This document shows, one piece after another, positions 49,593 to 51,711 of a DNA stretch of 51,711 bases. Position 1 is the first letter of the stretch; each line of letters opens with the position of its first letter. Position numbers and translations under genes: made by a program. The notes beneath the pieces were generated by a model. It worked only from the letters and a program-made list of their open reading frames with translations. It was not told the origin of the DNA and made no database searches. Origin of the DNA: a virus; the IMG/VR virus record IMGVR_UViG_3300045922_000428, positions 1-51,711 of that record. One strand, given 5' to 3'.

Positions 49593-49941
49593 TTGCGGGG
49601 CGCGGCTCCGACCTTACCGGGAGACAGAGTTTGATCAGAGCCGCGCAGGCCTGCGAGGCGAGTCTTTGACCCAATCCGCAGGCTTTTCCTTGGGTTCATG
49701 TTTTTGGCGGGCGGTTTCATCAACCGGATATCTACAGACCGTCAAGGATCGTCATGTCGCCTCCTCCTGCGTTCTGCGAAGCATCCCCCCAAAACGGGGT
49801 AAACCACGACGGAGCCGCTGAGAAATATGCGGGGCACCGTCTGAGAGCCGCATCAATGGGGCTCAGGGATATCGTACGCGACTGAGAGTCGCCTGTAAAC
49901 CCCAAAAGTTATGTAGATTTTACGGAACCCGTGTTGAGCAG
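49593..49941 (-). other. Long leader region with tiny ORFs
   Basis: About 350 bases between two leftward genes. It contains the promoter at 49871-49899 and then about 280 bases of leader. In the leader, a perfect GGAGGAGG precedes a 7-codon ORF (MTILDGL, stop at about 49732). Shortly after, a 48-codon basic frame starts MKPPAKNMNPRK and overlaps the 48888-49592 start. A 36-codon frame in another register holds EKPADWVKDSPRRPARL. I cannot say which is translated. Confidence 0.4.
49871..49899 (-). promoter_or_regulatory. Sigma70-like promoter for the 48888 gene
   Basis: Leftward strand: TTTACA, 17 bp, TACGAT. The spacer contains the near-palindrome GCGACTCTCAGTCGC. Confidence 0.75.
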
Positions 49942-50490
49942 TCAGCCACCAGACTCCTCATCCTCACCCACCTGCATCATTTCAACCAACCAGGAATGCA
50001 CGGTCCCCCGGTCTTCGCCGTAACGTGAGCCGACCAAACAAAGCGCGTCCGTCATCCCCTCGATCAAATTGAGCAACTTTGGTGCCCTGGTCTGAAGTTG
50101 AGACAAACCTGTGCCCAGGCCATCGGCCGGAATGGCGACGTCGCCGACCTTGATCAGCCAAATTGTCATATAACTGAACGCCATGCGGATGCGCGCCCTG
50201 ACACGAGTGTCGTTGACAACGTCATCGTTGAAAAAACAGTCTTCACTCATACCGGGAGACCACTTGGTCGGCACCCCGAACGAGTTCGGCTCATGGCGCA
50301 TCTCGGCCGCCTGCCCACCCAAGCCGACCTGACACATGTTGTCGCCGAACACAAACAGGGTGCTCGGGTTGTTGCGCACGGTCTCGCGACGGATCATCGC
50401 GGGACGCAGCAACTGACCCTTGGGTTTGGCCACCATCAACTCGGTGAGCGTATCCAGGTCGCGCTCGTAGGTCTTGATAGCATTTTTCAC
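49942..50490 (-). CDS. Macro-like 'FGDN' domain protein
   Basis: 182 aa from GTG 50490, seven bases after GAGGAG. Contains STLFVFGDNMCQVGLGGQAAEMR (43-65), NSFGVPTKWSPG, and VAIPADGLGTGLSQL (118-132). The GDN...G.GGQA loop and IP.DGLGTG loop resemble the two ligand loops of macro domains, which bind ADP-ribose. Phage proteins of this kind are usually left as unknown. If it binds or removes ADP-ribose it would link to the phage ARTs. Homology is a suggestion, not shown. Confidence 0.55.
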   Translation of the reverse strand: MKNAIKTYERDLDTLTELMVAKPKGQLLRPAMIRRETVRNNPSTLFVFGDNMCQVGLGGQAAEMRHEPNSFGVPTKWSPGMSEDCFFNDDVVNDTRVRARIRMAFSYMTIWLIKVGDVAIPADGLGTGLSQLQTRAPKLLNLIEGMTDALCLVGSRYGEDRGTVHSWLVEMMQVGEDEESGG

Positions 50491-50522
50491 TGCAATTCTC
50501 CTCAAGCGTTGCCGACAAAGAG

Positions 50523-50543
50523 CCCGAGGCTTTTCGCCTCGGG
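50523..50543 (-). terminator. Hairpin after the 50559 gene
   Basis: CCCGAGGC and GCCTCGGG form an 8-bp perfect stem with a 5-base loop; the leftward side continues CTCTTTGT. Intrinsic terminator, moderate. Confidence 0.65.
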
Positions 50544-50558
50544 ATCTTGTCGTCGGGT

Positions 50559-50891
50559 TCAACCGCAGTTGCGGTCTTTCATCATAAAGTTATTGACGGA
50601 CGCAAGCGCCTTCGGCAACTCAACGAACGTGCCGCGGTAGCGGGACCACTCGGCCGGCTTGACGATCCTGCCGCAATCCGCCACGCGCACCATGCCCGTG
50701 GGTCCCACCAACTGCAGCCTGTCCCAACCGGTGTCAAGCGGCGAGCCGATCTTGTCGAGATCGGCGACAACCACGTCTTCCCCGTTGCGCCTGGCCGACT
50801 CGTATTCCTCGACGTGCAACCGGATTGCAGTGGCAACGTCGGTCACCAGATGATACCGCCGATTAGGCAGCGTCAAGACCATATGCGTCAT
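50559..50891 (-). CDS. Hypothetical early protein
   Basis: 110 aa, ATG 50891 with GGGAGA. Beta-strand start (THMVLTLPNRRYHLVTDVATAIRLHVEE), then EDVVVADLDKIGS and a GPTGMVRVADCGRIV segment. Not recognised. Lies 28 bp downstream of one of the strongest promoters and is followed by a terminator. Confidence 0.6.
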   Translation of the reverse strand: MTHMVLTLPNRRYHLVTDVATAIRLHVEEYESARRNGEDVVVADLDKIGSPLDTGWDRLQLVGPTGMVRVADCGRIVKPAEWSRYRGTFVELPKALASVNNFMMKDRNCG

Positions 50892-50918
50892 GGTAGGATC
50901 TCCCTGTTACAGGGGACT

Positions 50919-50947
50919 ATCTTACTGACATTTCCGGCCGTTGTAAA
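50919..50947 (-). promoter_or_regulatory. Sigma70-like promoter for the 50559 gene
   Basis: Leftward strand: TTTACA, 17 bp beginning ACGGCC, TAAGAT, with AAATTGCCTA upstream. Closest of all to the shared consensus. Confidence 0.85.
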
Positions 50948-50974
50948 TAGGCAATTTCGGGATGTCAGATTTGT

Positions 50975-51148
50975 TCAGTCCTCGTAAAGGCTCTCAAGGT
51001 CGCTGAAGATCGCCGCCTCAAATTCAGCGCCCAAGCGCTTCTGGCGTTGGGCAAAACTGTTGTAAACCGCGACCATTTCACTGACAAGGCCGGTTTCAAG
51101 TTGTGGCGGCCCCGCCACCTCCTCCATCGGCTTCTCATCATTGCTCAC
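50975..51148 (-). CDS. Very small helical acidic protein
   Basis: 57 aa, GTG 51148 overlapping the previous stop (GTGA coupling). Has SNDEKPMEEVAGPPQLETG, then a helix LVSEMVAVYNSFAQRQKRLGAEF. Not recognised. Its stop is followed at once by the promoter region at 50947. Confidence 0.5.
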   Translation of the reverse strand: MSNDEKPMEEVAGPPQLETGLVSEMVAVYNSFAQRQKRLGAEFEAAIFSDLESLYED

Positions 51149-51536
51149 GGCGTGCTTCCCCTGCGCGGATGGCGGCGGCGCTCAGTTCATGGATCATGGC
51201 ACGGTGGGCACAAACCAGCGGCCCCGGTGCCGCAGGGAGACTCAAAAAGAAGGGATCGCGGAACACGCGGGCTTGTTCGTCGTGCCATTTGGCACACGCC
51301 TCCCGCTCCTCCGCGACGGCGGCAGCGATGCGCGCCTCGACCTCGCCTCGCAGTGCATCCCGCTCGGCCAGCAGCGCGCGGAGGGTGTCCTCTGCGATTT
51401 GCAGCCATGAGGCGTGGATTGGAGGGATGCGGCCACCCGCGTCTGGCTTTTCGCGCAGGCGCAAGTGCGCGTTGTATTCACACAGGCCGGAACAGACTTT
51501 TTCCACCGCCTCCGCGCTCGTGTCGATCTCGCTCAT
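51138..51536 (-). CDS. Hypothetical coiled-coil protein
   Basis: 132 aa from ATG 51536, overlapping the zinc-finger gene stop (ATGA). The middle is a long Ala/Glu/Arg-rich helix (about residues 40-85: LRALLAERDALRGEVEARIAAAVAEEREA, in part) likely to form a coiled coil, with Cys residues before (VCSGLCEY) and after (CAKWHDEQ). No family recognised. Confidence 0.6.
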   Translation of the reverse strand: MSEIDTSAEAVEKVCSGLCEYNAHLRLREKPDAGGRIPPIHASWLQIAEDTLRALLAERDALRGEVEARIAAAVAEEREACAKWHDEQARVFRDPFFLSLPAAPGPLVCAHRAMIHELSAAAIRAGEARREQ

Positions 51537-51711
51537 CGCCGCGTCTCCATCGCCTGCTGGCACTTGATGCACCGCCGCGCCGCCGGGTGCGCGCGCCGCC
51601 TCATCTCCGGGATCACCGCGCCGCAATCGCAGCACTCGCGCGCGTCCACCGCCTCTAGCTGCCGCTGCGCGTGCGCCACGCGGGCGGCGATCAGCGCAGC
51701 CTCGCGCGCTT
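51533..51711 (-). CDS. TraR/DksA-like C4 zinc-finger protein (C-terminal part, copy at right end)
   Basis: Right-end portion of the zinc-finger gene that starts at 146 after circularisation. It carries the four metal-binding cysteines: a Cys-Asp-Cys-Gly pair, then Cys-Ile-Lys-Cys. The stop codon (51533-51535) overlaps the ATG of the downstream gene at 51536 as ATGA. It is the same gene as the left-end fragment, not a second copy. Confidence 0.8.
   Translation of the reverse strand, partial: AREAALIAARVAHAQRQLEAVDARECCDCGAVIPEMRRRAHPAARRCIKCQQAMETRR
51591..51711. repeat. Terminal direct repeat, right copy
   Basis: Exact copy of positions 1-121. It lies inside the TraR/DksA-like zinc-finger gene, which is whole once the ends are joined. 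Confidence 0.95.

Overview
The window is a complete, circularly closed genome of a tailed phage. The first 121 bases are repeated exactly as the last 121, so the unit is about 51,590 bp and the ends cut a small zinc-finger gene in two. The virion genes are of P22 type: portal, scaffold, coat, gp4-like adaptor, gp10-like nozzle, ejection proteins and a beta-helix tailspike. This predicts a short-tailed podovirus with headful packaging. The high GC content, Gram-negative style ejection/lysis proteins and near-consensus sigma70 promoters suggest a host in Pseudomonadota. I see no integrase, excisionase, repressor, tRNA, CRISPR array or phage RNA polymerase.

Layout. Two divergent transcription blocks start from a bidirectional promoter at about 7.6 kb and meet tail-to-tail at about 35.6 kb. 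The rightward late block (7.7-35.6 kb) reads: a surface/fiber-like protein, small terminase, two unknowns, holin, large terminase, portal, two small proteins, scaffold, three tandem ADP-ribosyltransferase (ART-PolyVal-like) paralogues with a GNAT-like gene among them, coat, adaptor, nozzle, accessory tail proteins, a second GNAT-like gene, three ejection proteins (the last with a lytic transglycosylase domain) and the tailspike. The leftward block (7.5 kb to 1, then 51.7 to 35.6 kb) holds small early genes, a Tat-signal protein with an R-S-E ART-like C-terminus, a D5-type primase-helicase, a TraR/DksA zinc finger, an Acb2/Tad1-hairpin anti-CBASS candidate, a macro-like 'FGDN' protein, DUF932, a likely ssDNA-binding protein, family A DNA polymerase, a Cas4/RecB-like nuclease, VRR-NUC, an SNF2-type helicase, and a nucleotide/DNA-modification cluster.

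The modification cluster (35.6-39.6 kb) encodes a dCMP deaminase, a thymidylate synthase-fold enzyme whose pyrimidine-selecting Asn is Asp (as in T4 dCMP hydroxymethylase), a P-loop nucleotide kinase fused to a UDG-like domain, a MazG-like pyrophosphatase and a SAM methyltransferase. Together they look like a pathway for making phage DNA with a modified pyrimidine.

Regulation. At least ten promoters share -35 TTTACA (or TTTACT), a 17-bp spacer and a TAnnnT-like -10; several have GCGGCC just after the -35 box. Most genes are joined by ATGA/TGATG start-stop overlaps, and several real genes are shorter than 60 codons. The two strongest candidates for undescribed biology are the ADP-ribosylation set (three virion-locus ARTs, one Tat-type ART and a macro-like protein) and the kinase/UDG-like base-modification cluster.
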